7,484 nucleotides of DNA from Bacteroidota bacterium (GTDB lineage: Bacteria; Bacteroidota; Bacteroidia; J057), in the NCBI GenBank assembly GCA_963169475.1, contig CAUJFT010000425.1, positions 1-7,484 of the forward strand, given 5' to 3'. Of the stretch, positions 7,390-7,484 are shown one piece after another; within the stretch, counting starts at the first letter, position 1; every line of letters starts with the position of its first letter. The notes beneath the pieces were generated by a model. That model searched no databases. It was not told the DNA's origin and saw only the letters and a list, made by a program, of their open reading frames with translations. The translations under genes were made by a program, and so were the position numbers.

Positions 7390-7484
7390 ATGGACTTCGG
7401 GAGAACATATTTCCTATTTACAACCTTAGGCTTCCTATTGCTTATGGGCTTTCCGTATGAACCTCTAAAGGCACAAAAAAGCAA
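7390..7484 (+). CDS. N-terminus of an unidentified secreted or membrane protein, cut by window end
   Basis: An ATG seven bases after the amn stop opens a frame that stays open for 31 codons to the window edge. It encodes a credible signal peptide: MDFGRTYFL, then a hydrophobic stretch (FTTLGFLLLMGF, about residues 10-21), then PYEPLKA with likely cleavage before Gln29. No lipobox Cys is present in the visible part, so a lipoprotein is not indicated. The tight spacing and absence of a terminator suggest co-transcription with amn. Too little is visible to assign a family. Confidence 0.6.
   Translation, partial: MDFGRTYFLFTTLGFLLLMGFPYEPLKAQKS

Noticed and set aside
1..7484. CRISPR arrays, tRNA/rRNA genes, insertion sequences, phage or defence genes
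   Set aside because: No repeat-spacer periodicity, cloverleaf, transposase motifs or flanking inverted repeats were seen. The only strong inverted repeat is the terminator at 6524-6564.

Overview
The window looks like a piece of a Bacteroidota (Bacteroidetes) chromosome. The evidence is a moderately AT-rich composition, near absence of Shine-Dalgarno sequences with A-rich leaders instead, a TAnnTTTG-type promoter element (TATCTTTG at 6578-6585), a secreted protein cleaved just before Gln, and a short AMP nucleosidase that closely resembles the Bacteroidota form. All genes are on the + strand and there is no gene-free stretch longer than about 60 bases, apart from the roughly 100-base terminator/promoter region at 6510-6608.

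Region 1 (1-6509) is one apparent operon of four genes separated by 33-57 bases. It holds the C-terminal two-thirds or so of DabA (a DUF2309 protein with a beta-carbonic-anhydrase-like zinc site; its 5' end lies outside the window), a large ND5/NuoL-like membrane protein that is probably its DabB-type partner, an outer-membrane porin resembling the phosphate-selective OprO/OprP group, and a SulP anion transporter with a C-terminal STAS domain. Together they read as an inorganic-carbon acquisition module. The porin would admit anions through the outer membrane. SulP would carry bicarbonate (or another anion) across the inner membrane. The DabA/ND5-like complex would use ion motive force to drive one-way hydration of CO2 to bicarbonate. 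The DabA assignment is firm. The bicarbonate role of the porin and SulP is inferred from neighbourhood only.

Region 2 (6510-6608) is a sharp transcription boundary: a perfect 20-bp inverted repeat with a T-rich tail (terminator), followed 14 bases later by a Bacteroidota-type promoter.

Region 3 (6609-7484) starts a second transcription unit with AMP nucleosidase (amn). Seven bases after it comes the first 31 codons of an unidentified gene with a clear signal peptide, cut off by the window end.

The least ordinary element is the ND5-like protein. It keeps the proton-channel Glu144 and Lys232 but differs from canonical NuoL/DabB at the other channel positions. It also appears to carry an extra multi-helix segment before its last conserved motif. 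It lies downstream of dabA, whereas the described dab operons place dabB upstream.
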